Below, piece by piece: positions 1 to 11,800 of a DNA stretch of 64,000 nucleotides; within the stretch, counting starts at the first letter, position 1; each line of letters opens with the position of its first letter. This DNA comes from Takakia lepidozioides (Eukaryota > Streptophyta > Takakiopsida > Takakiales > Takakiaceae): the NCBI GenBank assembly GCA_030704615.1, contig CM060733.1:4774001-4838000 (forward strand), given 5' to 3'. The position numbers were made by a program, and so were the translations under genes. The notes below the pieces were generated by a model that saw only the letters and a list, made by a program, of their open reading frames with translations, had not been told where the DNA came from and searched no databases.

Positions 1-800
1 ATTTGGCGAGGTTAATATGAAAGAGGTTAATTTTCTCCTCTCACTAATTAAGGCACCTGATTTGTGAGCGGTTGCTGCCGGGTATTTTCCTTTAAAATTT
101 AATAAAAAGTAAAAAATAGTATACTGAGTGTCGCCGAGATGGGTCCGGGTTCAAATTTTTCTACCTTGTGAGATGTGGTATATTCATCTTCTCCCCACTT
201 CTCCCCATGAGGCTTGTGCTCACCTTGTGATGGCCCAATCTCTCCTCATCCTTAATTTGCCTATTTCATCCATGCGACGATACTCATTCATCCGTATAAA
301 TTTTTGGCTTAAGTACCGTTAAACAATTACACTCATGGTTAGTCTAGGGGATAGTTAGCTAGATGGCAGCATCCATGCCCTCCATTTAATCTATGGCTGC
401 AAATAGGTGCCGCGGGTTCAGCCTGTTGCGCCTCGCCACACGGCATGCAAGCAAGCAGCTAGGGTTTGTATAAAGACGGCGGCCTAACACAGCTCAAGGC
501 AGCATGTGTACTCTGGTGTTACTGTACATGTGAAGCTTTTGAACAGGCAGTGGATGAGAACTTTGGGTCACTGGGAATTTGCGGAAAATAGCAAAGTGGC
601 TTTCTTGGACAATGATTCGAGCCTCGACAAGAGATATCTAGGAAAAGGTCTCTGGTTCAAATCTGGTCGTAGGTTTGTGGAAAGAAAATGATTAATAAGC
701 TTAGATGACTCAGATGACAGTGGACACTTGCCAAGCCATCGGCATAGGCTTTCTTGGAACCTCGACGGGAGATATATCAATATGATTGGATATATTACTA
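1..800. other. No gene recognised
   Basis: I see no protein-coding similarity here. Around 648-668 there is a stretch resembling a Pol III B box (GGTTCAAATCTGG), and a similar one lies near 140-155, but no matching A box or cloverleaf could be traced. They may be remnants of tRNA-derived SINEs. Confidence 0.4.
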
Positions 801-837
801 TTCAATAAATTGATGGAAAGAAATAAGTGGGACCTTG

Positions 838-1070
838 ATATGGGAGACGCACTTGGATACATATAAGGAGATTGCACACTACGCTTAGATGGGCTCGATA
901 TGTGAGAGGCATATTGGAGACGCCCTTGGATACATAGGAAATTGCACTTGGGCTTAGATGACATTGGATACTTGGGCCTCTACATGGGAGATACACTTGG
1001 ATACATAGAAGATTACACGTGGGCTTAGATGGGTCTTGACAACATGGGAGATGCACTTGCAACATTCCAG
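838..1070. repeat. Short tandem repeat, units of about 60-70 bp
   Basis: Three to four imperfect units follow one another. Each contains a CTTGGATACATA core, a short A-rich spacer, a TTGCAC or TTACAC step and a GCTTAGATG end. The array lies at the 3' edge of the MULE transposase remnant, whose reading frame runs on into the repeat, so the last part of that frame (below about 1060) is repeat-derived and not transposase. Confidence 0.7.
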
Positions 1071-1157
1071 CCGCACTTTTCGCCAGGATATCAACGAGCT
1101 GCCCTTTGCACATATGAAGAGCAGATCGGGCATGTGCCTCCAGGTATTTGTCATAAC

Positions 1158-4100
1158 CTACAATGCAAAGTATGTCCGCGAATTCTTGTTCCAATGAGGC
1201 TGAGACCTCCAGAGGTGCCTCGTCGTAGGGGAAGTCGTCCGGAGGATGTCTTTCCATGAACTGATTGGATTCGTCGTTGCCGCCGGCACCATTGCCCAAG
1301 AGCAAGTTAGGTAATCCTCCATGAATGGTTCCCAGCGTCGTGCCACAAGCGTGCACAAAGAGGCCATCCTGCAGGTCAGGGTGAAGCATCTTCAGGACAC
1401 GGACCTGATGCTTGCATAAGTTTCTCTTCATTGCCCATGGGCACGTGCAACAACCCCAATCGCAATCAGGATTGTAAACAATGTATGTTGTGCCGGGGTG
1501 GTTGCTGCTGAGAACGTAGGCTGGTTCATCAGGACCCAAGGGAAGAGTAACATTCTCAGCAGGAATGTCTCGTGCCGCAAGTATAGAACTGGATATGTAC
1601 TTTTCGTGTTTGTCATTTCTTATGAACCCGTGGGTCTTCAAATGGATTGTGTACCATTAGTGTGTTAGCACACGGCCAGTGAGTTCCCATATAAGCCAGT
1701 CCACTCTACGACCACTCATCTTGCCTTTCCCCATGACAAGTCTTGCCTTCAGATTTCCATGGTATGCCTCAATGCTTGCGTTTGTGTCTTGGCTCGCATG
1801 AGGGACATGGCGGGCTGCTGTACACCACATTGCTATTTTGGGCTTCCAGTACTGTTTGATATAGTCAAGAAATTCATGTCCTTTCGGGTATTTTGACCTT
1901 ATACGACGGATTCTCCTTGCAACCCACCGAAGCGTTCTTTTCTCGTTGCGTGGTCCTCCTCTACAGTACATGAGGTCTCCCATATCCTTCAACAAGTTTA
2001 CAGCGGTCACCGGATCCTTCGTTTTCTTGCATGATTGCTTCACCCATGCCTTGCGGACATGCCAAAGGCAAAGGAAAATGAGTACTCATTCAAAAACAAT
2101 TCTGCACAACACACATGGTACACATTAGAGTCTTGGGATCCGACTGCAATGGTGGACTGCCGGAGTGGACTGTAACAGCGACCTGTATCAGCGGGCAGAG
2201 CCACTGGACTCGCCTAGTGGACAGTACAATGCCATGACGTTGATGTGCTGGAATAACCCCATTGGACTACCCAGTGGACTTCCCCATTGGACTTCCCCTA
2301 GCTAGGACTGGGGCAGCAGACTGCCCCATTGGACTGCCACAGCGGACTGCCGAGTGGACTTACTGCCGAGTGGACTTGGCGGCGGACGGCCGACCCCAGG
2401 GACTGCTGAGTGGACTTGGCAGCGGACTGCCGAGCGGACTTGCCGGGGACTGCCAGCGGACTTGCCAGGGGACTGATGACCGGACTTGACAGCGGACTAC
2501 CAGTGGATTTGCCCAACGAACTGCCATCGGGTTTCGCCACAGGAGTCTGTTAGTGGACTGTAGCAATGGACTGCTGCAGTGGACCTCGACAATGGACCGG
2601 TGCTGTGGACCAACAGACTTACCGAATAGCGTTGATTTCTGCTTCGGCATCGTCCACAATGAAGGCATTGGGTCGCCAGCTCGGCAAATCTGCGAGGAGT
2701 GAATCGCGCAAGGCTCTCATCCACGAAACCAACAATGAGAACTGTTGGAATGCACAATGTAAGATGGTCAGAGCATGCAAATTCCGCTTAGTTCTGCATG
2801 AGAAAACTTCATAAGAGTGATGAGGTCTGTAGCGGTTCACAATGGGTCTGCCTCTCGGTCTTCCGCAACGTACACAACCCTAAACATACAGAAAGGGTCA
2901 GCACACCAAATATTATGTGAATGTTGCATGGTACTATGCTATCATGCTCGTACAAGTCCATGGAATCGTTCGAATAGTACTTTGTCATGATTTGTCCCAA
3001 AGGTTACATCACATGCAACGATACGGTCATGTCCTAGTTCCAGCATTCGTCGTTTCTGCCACGGAGTCTGTATGCCAATAGTGAATGTCAAATCTCCATC
3101 AAAATGCTCGAATGTTGGCTCTAATTTCTCCTCTTGATAGAAAAAAACGGACGCAGGATTCTGGTCTCTCCACATGCGCACACTCTCTACATCATCGGCG
3201 TGCTTTTTGAAGGTTTGCCACGCACGTTTCTCGGCAAGGTTGCAAACATCTTGCTCCAACAAGAAATCATCGCGGGTCCATGCATCGCCCAAGCCGGTGT
3301 TGTTCATCACGTGCTCTTTATGCTCCATCATGATTTGGGCGACCGACAGGCCTCAGCACAAACACTCGACGACCCAGGCTTTCAATTCCTCGCTAATGTG
3401 TGGTGCATAGGCGTGGTGGGTGTTCCTGAACTCTGCGGACTTCCCATGCGAGGGTTTCCCTTGCGCATCTGTATGCTCCATGTTGTTGTAGTACGTGAGG
3501 ACAAAGATGTCAGGGGCGAGATAGCATTGCTGGACTTTGAAACAGCATTGACAACCACGTTTGTAAGACTCTCCATACTCCGACTTCTTTCTCCTTGGGC
3601 CTTTATGAGGGCAAGATGTTCCAGCACCCACAAGAGGTCCTCCACGCTACTGTTTTGGATCCTCCACTATTGCCTTGTTGGTGCGTTTGTCATTAGGACC
3701 ATAGCAGCATTGATACCTGGACAGAAAATTCTAAAATCGATATCCAATGACTTGAGAAGCATAAAATCAGAGAACTCGTGAAACAAGAAATGACAACAGA
3801 CATGCAATGAAACGTCAAAAAGACTGAGGATAGTGCACACATAATACTGGACAGAAATGTGTTGGCTCTGGGTGCTTTTCGCGAGCCGGGTTCCACTTTA
3901 GAATGGACATTCACCCAAAACTGAGTGGGGTAGTCCTCCAAACTCTCCTCTCCTAGGACGAAGTCACCAACTCTATCCCAAGGTATGCAGGCCTTTTCAA
4001 CATTCACTCGCACACCCATAAACCCATATTGCGTCTCACTCTTCCAATGGAGATCCTTCATGTTGAAGGGTCCTGGTTTTGCTGTTTGCAAACATTGTCG

Positions 4101-4163
4101 AAGAGGCCGTATAAGCGGGCTTTCCGTGATCAGTATATCATCCGGTTTTGCTTCCACGTCCAT
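1158..4163 (-). pseudogene. MULE-type (Mutator-like) transposase, broken
   Basis: Read on the minus strand, the protein begins near 4163. A Cys-rich segment at about 3545-3480 ends in a His, like the FLYWCH/WRKY-GCM-type zinc cluster of FAR1/MULE proteins. The DDE core follows. The first Asp is in VACDVTFGTN (near 3010-2980), the second in NAFIVDDAEAEI (near 2665-2630) and the Glu in NASIEAYHGNLK (near 1790-1750). A SWIM zinc finger with CTCPW and LCKH lies at about 1465-1400. A GTAAGT donor after the second Asp block (about 2628) suggests an intron that ends near 2090. Disabling changes are an in-frame TGA at 3353-3355, an in-frame TAA at 1657-1659 and a weak, degenerate stretch at 2940-2760. 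I saw no terminal inverted repeats. The family assignment is firm; activity is very unlikely. Confidence 0.85.
2140..2627. repeat. GGACT-rich minisatellite inside the transposase intron
   Basis: Dozens of GGACT or GGACTT words recur every 9-20 bases with spacers such as GCCGAGT, GCCACAGC and TGCCAGC. The array fills nearly the whole apparent intron of the MULE transposase, between the donor near 2628 and the conserved CLWHVRKAW segment near 2060. Apparent open frames over it on both strands are products of the repeat. Confidence 0.75.
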
Positions 4164-4362
4164 GCCCTATACAGTACAAAGGACACGCTTCTGAACATGC
4201 AAGAAATGCGCCGCAGTACAAGACACGATCGACAACGTGCCAGGAGAACAGTGCGCACGTTCGCGGCTGCTGGCAAGTGGCAGACGGTAGGGATGTAGGT
4301 TTGAATTGCAGCCCTAAAAATGGAGGGCTCGGATGGGTTATGGGAATGGATGGTGGCGATCC

Positions 4363-4560
4363 TGCGCCGTCAGCGGACTGGATGGCAGGGGACTGGCCAG
4401 CGGACTGACGGGCAGACTGGCGGACTGGCAGACTGCTGGGCGGGGGACTGGCCGCGCGGCGGACGGGGGCACGGGCGCGGTTGCTGCAGCCGCGCCCGCG
4501 GCTGGGCGACCGCACGCAGCGGCGGGGTGCTGGGGAGCCGGGCGTCCGTGCGCGGGCCCA
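4363..4560. repeat. GC-rich GGACT minisatellite and GC island
   Basis: From about 4366 to 4465 the words GGACTGG, GGACTGA and AGACTGG repeat. They then grade into a very GC-rich, CGCG-containing tract that ends near 4560. The repeat word matches the intron minisatellite at 2.1-2.6 kb. The segment sits just upstream of the transposase start on the minus strand and could be its 5' flank. The overlapping open frames are low-complexity artefacts. Confidence 0.6.
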
Positions 4561-4569
4561 CCGGCCACA

Positions 4570-6790
4570 TCGCACATGCCCATTGAAGACCCTATTATCT
4601 TAAAATGAGAGGCCACTTTTATGGGGTGATCAAGTGAATTGCGATGCATTTCACATCAAGGCCTTTTTGGAATTCCCTAATTGGACACTTGGGCCAACGG
4701 CACATACTACCCTAGTTTGCACTAATGAAAGGAGTGTGAGGATAACGGCTCTTATGGATCCACCCTTCCCCTAAAGCAAAGTTCATCACCAGACTTGTGA
4801 TATTGGATGAACCAAAATATTGATAACCAATTCTGGGCATTTTCATCAATCACTAATTAAAGATGCCCATGCTGCCCAAATCGAGAAATAACGTGTTGTA
4901 AAAAGAATGGTGCCCCAATCCAGAAATGATGAATTTAGGGGCAGTAGAGAACGGTATTCCCTGCCCTACTCCAGAAACGATGAATTTTGAGGCACTAGAA
5001 GAGTGTACAGTGCGGTGTAGCCTGCATGGCCTGTCGTGAGAGGTTATTTTTTCCTCTTCATCAATATATTGGTCTCCCTGGGGCCTTCTGCCAAAAAATA
5101 AAAAAAAAGTGTATTCCGTGCAGTAATCCCGAAATGATGAATTTTGAGGGCACTAGAAGGAGTGGTATAATAAAAAGAGCGGCAAATGAGTCCTCGCTGC
5201 TGTGTGGATTTGAGCCCCGGACCAGCTGGTCCTGCATAGGATAAGGTGCTACGTCATCAGGACGCAAAATATAGTCACATGCATCTTTATGCCCCTCGCC
5301 GTCTCTCAACACGCCACCTTGCCTTGCTGCCTTTGGGCTCACGCCTGTCGTTGTTCGCCACCTGTCTTGTGATTCGCTCAAAAGCAAGGGTTGGTTATGT
5401 CCCTGAGATTCGACATGTGGACTATCGACGTGGCAGTCTAGAGAGCTGAGAGGCACTGCCGATTCAGCTTGCGAGGGAACCCGAAGGAACTCCGGAGGAT
5501 CCTCAGCCGGGCCGCTTTGTCCGTGCTGGCAGAGCGATGTCACGTCCCACAAGGTTCCTCCTAACGGGTCATTTTTCGTTTGTTACCTACCAATGAAACT
5601 TGCAGTGTTTTTCTTTCTGTCGAAAAATCGCGAGTTTTCGACCTGGAAACTCGGTCAGCTACTTGTACAAAGGAATTATGGGGGGTAAAATCTGAGATTT
5701 TCGCTAAAAAGTACCAGGAGATAAATTCCAGGAGCCTAATCTTAGCGACGTGGACCAATGAGAACGTGACACCTGGAATATATCCACTTTTCTAACTTTG
5801 TCACCTCGATATTCTCTCCACATGGGCACTGGGTGGAATTCACAGGTGGCCCCGCCAGCGATTTTGGAAATATGAAAAACAATTACTACCTACCATGGAA
5901 ATTGAAATTTAATTGATGTTCTCTTTCAAATACCATTATTACCATGTTTTCTTTTTGAGGAAAGGGCCTGGCTGGTGTCATATTGTGTGACCTATTTTTA
6001 AATTACGAATTTAGCCATCGAAAGGACGAAATACACCTACACACTTAGTTTGAGAATGAGACCAAGTCAAAAGTGACAATGCATAATAGACTGTAAAGCT
6101 AGAGGTAGGTCGGTCCAAGGGAGAAGACTCGAGCAGGAAGCCCGGCTATTGCCCCTTTTGTATTGTCCTGGTGCGCATTTGCGTGCTACCTAGGAGCCTG
6201 GACCTAAGGTTAAGAGCAGGGTAGCTGCCGGCCATTTGACCTTGTTTGACCACCGATTCTGCATGTAGAATTGGCCTGTATGGATGTTTCCGAATGTCGA
6301 AGGGGCAGTCATACCTTCTCTTAACGGATGTTGGTAAGCTGATCTCAAAAGTATCATAACTCCCTTTCATACACAAGACATGCTAACAACAAAAACATCG
6401 GCTCCAATACTTATTATCGGCAACATCTATCAATTAAGCAAGGTAGTTTGTTTTGTTTTATTTTGCTTGTTTATTGTTTCGTGTTGAGATCTCCCAAACG
6501 GCAAGGCCTCCACCCAAGGTTTTAATATTGCTGAAATGCCCTCGATGAGTAGGGGTGCAGGTAGTTTCATAATTCTTGGACCTACAGTGTAGGAGACATT
6601 GAATTTCAAGTATTTTTGTCCGAAGACAATAGGAACAATAGGAATAATGTAAGAACTTAATGCACACGTGCAACCTCTGACAGAAGCTACGCCAGTTTCC
6701 GACATGTCAAATCTTCCCCACCCTCTCTTGAGAGTTACATTGAAGTGTCGACTCGAGTCGGGGTTACACGACGAGGTATGTAACTTCACT
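4570..6790. other. Gene-free stretch
   Basis: No convincing coding similarity. A near-repeat of about 75 bp, containing CCAGAAATGATGAATTT-like words, occurs around 4915-5000 and again near 5130. A minus-strand tRNA-like B box (GGCTCAAATCC) is present near 5205-5215. Confidence 0.4.
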
Positions 6791-6796
6791 AACAAC

Positions 6797-6870
6797 TAAC
6801 ATGTAGCCCAGTGGTAAGGGCATATGCCCTGTTACGAGCGGTTGTGGGTTCAAACCACCCTGTAATCCAC
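6797..6870 (+). repeat. tRNA-derived SINE-like unit, forward
   Basis: An A-box-like TAGCCCAGTGGTAAGGGC is followed about 35 bases later by a B-box-like GGTTCAAACC. This is the spacing of an internal Pol III promoter. The unit lacks a recognisable anticodon arm or 3' acceptor stem, so it is a tRNA-derived repeat rather than a tRNA gene. A closely matching unit lies in inverted orientation about 220 bp downstream. Confidence 0.65.
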
Positions 6871-7085
6871 ACTTGGTCTCGAAATTTGCAAATGTGGCTA
6901 AAGTATTAAATGGACTAACTAGAGTTACATGAGAAACCGGGGTTACACCACTTGGAGGGTTACATCAACCAGGGTTAGAGAGAGAGTAGAGAGTATGACG
7001 CAAAGGGAGCGTAACTTATGGTGTCACTTCACACCAAGGGCTACTTGCATTCACGCTGAAAGGTGGACACCTTGACGACACATCA

Positions 7086-7156
7086 GACCGTGGTTTGAAC
7101 CCACAACCACATGCAACGTGGTATGTGCCCATTACCACTGGGCTACATGCTGGTTG
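7086..7156 (-). repeat. tRNA-derived SINE-like unit, reverse
   Basis: Reverse complement of the unit at 6.8 kb. It has the same A box (TAGCCCAGTGGTAATGGGC) and B box (TTGTGGGTTCAAACCAC) with similar spacing. The two copies face each other across a 215 bp spacer rich in GGGTTACA words, so a transcript through both could fold into a long hairpin. Confidence 0.65.
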
Positions 7157-7159
7157 TCA

Positions 7160-8896
7160 ACCAGACGAGGGTTATACACTACAAGAGCCTCCCATCAAGA
7201 ATCAAACCCTGCACCCAACCGTCTGCAATGCTATCACTTTACCGTCAGGCAACCCACCACAGCTTGCAACCCACCCGGCTCCTTAAGTATTTAATAGTGA
7301 AACTGAGATAAGAGGGGGTGGGGAGGATTTGACAGGCCCCCCCATGAGCCCAGGTTGCCAGAATCCTGCGAAAGTACTGTCAGATCACACGCTCCCATTA
7401 AGTTCTTACATTATTCCTATTATCTTCCAGTTTTGTCATTGGAAGTTCATGAAAATAAAAAATTAGATTTCTCTGGAATATTTTCCCTTCATTTGTCTCA
7501 ACGGCGGAGGCCACACTCATGTCTACATTGTGACAAATCAGTGCCACATCATTGTGATCACAAGATCTACGCGCAGTTGCAGATTTGAACCAGCATCACT
7601 ACCGACTCGCTTGAAACTAGGCCACCGCGACTCGGCGTTTTTTTTGCTGGCGAATTTTCGCCAAATTTCGACCTCAGAAAAATAAGAGGAATATTCTGTC
7701 GCAAACTCCCTGTTTTTTCATGGATGAAATCGCCAAATTTCTCCAAATGAAAAAAAACTTATGGATGAATTCGCCAAATATGGATGATATAAATGGATTT
7801 GTGTACGAAAATGGATGATTTTTTCCTAATTTCAATGGATGAACAGAATGTAAGGCTATTTTTTGCCAAACTTTGTAGCCACTCGCGCTTTTTTTCAAAT
7901 TCCAGATAAAAAAACACTGCCGCGACTAGCCCACCGCGGCTGCGCACGCTCTGCCGCTTTTACTGCGCAGTGCCCAGCATGTGAGCTGTGGTAACGTCTG
8001 CGGACGACATTCATCCACACGCTGCACTAGCCAATAATCATTCATCCACAATCTGCCCAAACTAGGTTTAGTTTGGACCAGATAAACATTCACAGTTCTA
8101 CACAACCGACGCTCGTTACCCACCGCCAGCGTTGAGCGTTTTCCAGCCAGGTGGCAGACGGTCACAAGTCGTCAACTTTGATATCCGGACACCAAGCTGT
8201 TTCCATGAATCAGAAAGCGACAAGTCAACCAGTGTCACTCCTCCGCGCTATTACAAAGCTTAGTAGGTACTAATTCAGTTGTTAACCAACCTACGAATTG
8301 CGCTACTAACATAATTTCACACTAGTGGCGGGAGACGATGGCGTGGCGGTATCCACAATGCCACGTGTGAGTTATAGCCTCACATGATCCGCCTTCACTA
8401 ATCACCGCTTTAGTACCTTTCATTACTGAGTAAGTATCTCTTGTAGGTAATAGTAAAACCCTGGACTGATGGCTCTTACTTGACCTTGATAGTTTTTATT
8501 GGCACCTTTAGTGCTGAATTGTAGGGCAAGTTCCCTTGTGGGGACTAATTAATTTCCTGATCAAGCAAATGAGGGTTTTTGGAAGGGGGAGTAAGAGGAG
8601 TAAAAGTAAATAGTTGTAAGTAGCGGATCCGTTACTGTGGACCCCAAGGCAAGACACGCAGCACGCGACCGAAGCATAGAAAGAAAAACCTTGCTTCTTT
8701 CCTTCTCCTCGCAGGGCGGGGAGGGCCTGGCATGGCTTGAAGCGAGCGGCTATGGCGAGCAGTGTGGAGCGCACGGGCACGTAGAGGACAGCGGATAGGC
8801 AGGGAGGGGGGAAGAAGATCGAAGCTTAGAAGGCATGGGGTCAAGGGAAGGGTAGAGGGAGCGAGAGGGACAGGGAGAGGAAGGAGGTGGAAGATT
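7160..8896. other. Gene-free stretch upstream of the HECT gene
   Basis: No coding similarity seen. A minus-strand tRNA-like B box (GGTTCAAATC) sits near 7583-7592. The last 200 bases before the HECT start are purine- and G-rich and probably form its 5' leader. I could not pick a convincing TATA box. Confidence 0.35.
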
Positions 8897-11800
8897 ATGG
8901 TGGGGGGCGAGTACCGGCCCGTGGGAGGTGCTGCGTCTCATCCGGTGTGGATAGTGGTGTGGGCATGGATGTCGACGGTGATGCTGGTTATGGTGCTAGG
9001 GGGATGCTCGTGGCATCGCCGTCGCATGCAGCGCCGCCGCGAAGGTGATATCTCTCGCCGTCCCTTTCTCATTTTCCCTAACCTTCTCCGCTGTCTCTTT
9101 CTAGAGTCTCGGTGAATTATCGTGTGGGAGGTTCTGAGCTGCGTCTCCCCCTCTGCCGGGTCTTTTTCTGTTTTGTTCTTGAGCTAGTTCAGTGTGGTGG
9201 CCTGTTTTCAGTTGATCCTTGATTAAGCAACATAGCCTTGGGCACTTTTCCTTCTTTATTCCTGTCGTGTGATTACTCGACTGTGAGTCCGGTGCTTCTC
9301 TCACGGCAAAGAAAGAGAGACACGACTCGAGTGGGGATGACTCCATGTATTATCGTACCTCTTTTGTTTGTGGACCTTATCTACTAAGCATTCGGTATGA
9401 ATTCCGCTTACACTCGCTCAATCCATGCGTATGCAGCAGCACATGTTTTTGTGTATTCCGAACTACGTATTACGGGTTGTCCTTTAGCGTTACCGATTGT
9501 TTCTTGTTTACTCTTCGGTGCAAGCTTGTGTATCTGGACTCTTCATGAAACCTCCATTTGCAAGGATCTCACACAACGCGGCCCTTGTGTCTTGGAGCGA
9601 GGGTGTCCACCGTGGCCTTTCCCATCATGCCAGTTTTCGTCTGCCTGTCCAACTAGTTAGTCATTTGTTAGCTCTATCACTAAGGCCTTCTCTGGGGACA
9701 TTCTGGCAGGTTGTTTCAGCTTCAGAAATCATAGAATTTGAAGAAGACAGAGATAGCTTATTGATACATTGAGATACATTGAGATAGCTCAATGTACTTA
9801 GTGTTTGTCAATTACTTTGGTGAAGAAGAAGATTATGGTCCTCGGGTGAATTAATAATATAGTGTCTCTGGGTGTCATCTGTGATGGGCTCGCAGCTGCA
9901 GACCTAGCGGCAGCCATCCAACTGTCTATCAACGACCACATTGTATCAATTCCACCAGGAATTTTGGCTGCTCCACCAGTGAGGCATGACAGCTCACATG
10001 GCAGGGATGGCAGGGTTTCACCTGCGGCAGCAGCTGATTATCCCAATATCAAGTCCATTCACGATCTCAAAGACCATCTAAGTATCAGCTCTATTTTTAA
10101 AATGAAACGGGACTGGCTATCAAGGTACGGTTGATGCAATCTGCTGCATGTTACTTGGTTTGTGTGCCCAGCAGATCAGCAACATAATTGTCTTTTCTCT
10201 TCCCTTTGTTTCATGGTATGTCTCATAATCAGAGAGGTGATAAATAGTAAGAGCCTTCACTTCGTAGCCTCGCATCCAAAACCACCCCCTCCAATGCCCC
10301 ATTGTGAACATGTCACTGCAAGAAGGCACCAGGTGTGTGAAAGGATGTTAGAACAGGACCACTCTAGTTTACGAAAGGTTTACTCCAAAAGTGGGATGTA
10401 CATTTGTACACACAGCTGATCCTGGCCTTCCAAGAAAGCTCTCTCCCTGGGATGTGCCAAGAGACAGCCAGACTCAGAGAGGAAGGAGAAAGGGCGTACT
10501 GTAGAATGTTGAAGCCAGTGTTGAGGAATTGGTTATAAATATGGAGAGAAAGACATGTAATGTGTCCTCTTGGGCAGAAGAAGACACTTTCATTCGAAGG
10601 GAGGTGAGCTCCTTTTGTTGACATTCTCTGCTGTGTCGTGTGCAGAGAACTCTCAAAAGGAAGGGATGGTGGAAAATCTGAACCCTCACTTCCCCGTAGT
10701 GAACGGAGGCTCTTGCAAATTGTTTTGCGGCGGGACCATGTGTTCCAAGATTCGTATCTGCAGGTATTTTGCTCTTCTGCCTTCATTACAGTTGTGTTGG
10801 ATGCTCTTTGGAGCTATTTGTAGCCTTTTCGTAAGGTCTTAGAAAATTGTGATACTCAGGTGTGGCAATATGGTAAATGGCTACTTTCTCATGACGGTTG
10901 GTGCTCAATTTTGCTACAAAAGTTCTACAACGCTTTTCGTCTGATCTTAACAAGTTATGACACTGTTTGGAACTGAGAAGCAGCAATATGGAATTGAATG
11001 GGGTATGCTGGGTGTGTGCAGTTTGCGTCAATCAGTGATGATGATCTGCGGAATCCATTGTCTATTCATTTTGTCGGTGAGGTAGGGAGGGACGATGGAG
11101 GCGTCACTCGGGACTGGTACTGTGTGCTTAGTAAAGAAATTTTCAACCCCTCATACGCACTTTTTACCCATAGTGCAGCTGATGACTACACATTCCAAAT
11201 CAATCCAAATTCAGGTGTTAATCCGGACCACCTGGACTTTTTCCGATTCATTGGCACCATCGTGGGAAAAGCACTGTTGGATGGATGCCTTCTTGATGCA
11301 CATTTCACCAGGCTTGTCTATAAGCGCATTTTGGACAAACCAGTTTCTTATCATGACATGGCCACCGTTGACGTGCAGTTCTACAAGAGCCTTTGCTGGG
11401 TACACACTTTTCCTTTATTACTTGTGCATAATTCCTACTTCCAAATTAATTGTTGCACAGTGGTTGGCATTGTGGCCTTTTAGCTACTCTGTATTTTTGT
11501 GAGGCTACCAATATTTAGTGAGCTACCCAGTGAAAGGGAATCCAGCATTAGTTCTCAAACGGAAGTTACGCGGCCACCCATCAGCTTGACATAGTTCAAA
11601 GTTTGGTTTGCATAACCGGTTTTTATATGCTCAACCATGTGTAATTGAAGCATGTGCTAAAGGGATTCCAGGAATGAAATTGAAGCTGGAACTTGATGTG
11701 GACCTGCAGTTGTTGGAGAATAAACTGGAAGGGACAGATCTTGGTTTGACCTTTTCTGTTGACAAGGAAAACTTTGGTGCCTACGAGGAGATCGAGGTGT

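Noticed and set aside
5175-7600. tRNA genes near 5210, 6830, 7120 and 7585
   Set aside because: B-box-like words are present, and A boxes in two, but no cloverleaf with paired acceptor and anticodon stems could be drawn. Treated as tRNA-derived repeats.
8508-9115. Long open frame starting at 8762 as the HECT start
   Set aside because: The part before 8897 is Arg/Gly-rich leader-like sequence. The ATG at 8897 directly precedes the hydrophobic segment and gives a phase-1 donor at 9044 that fits exon 2.
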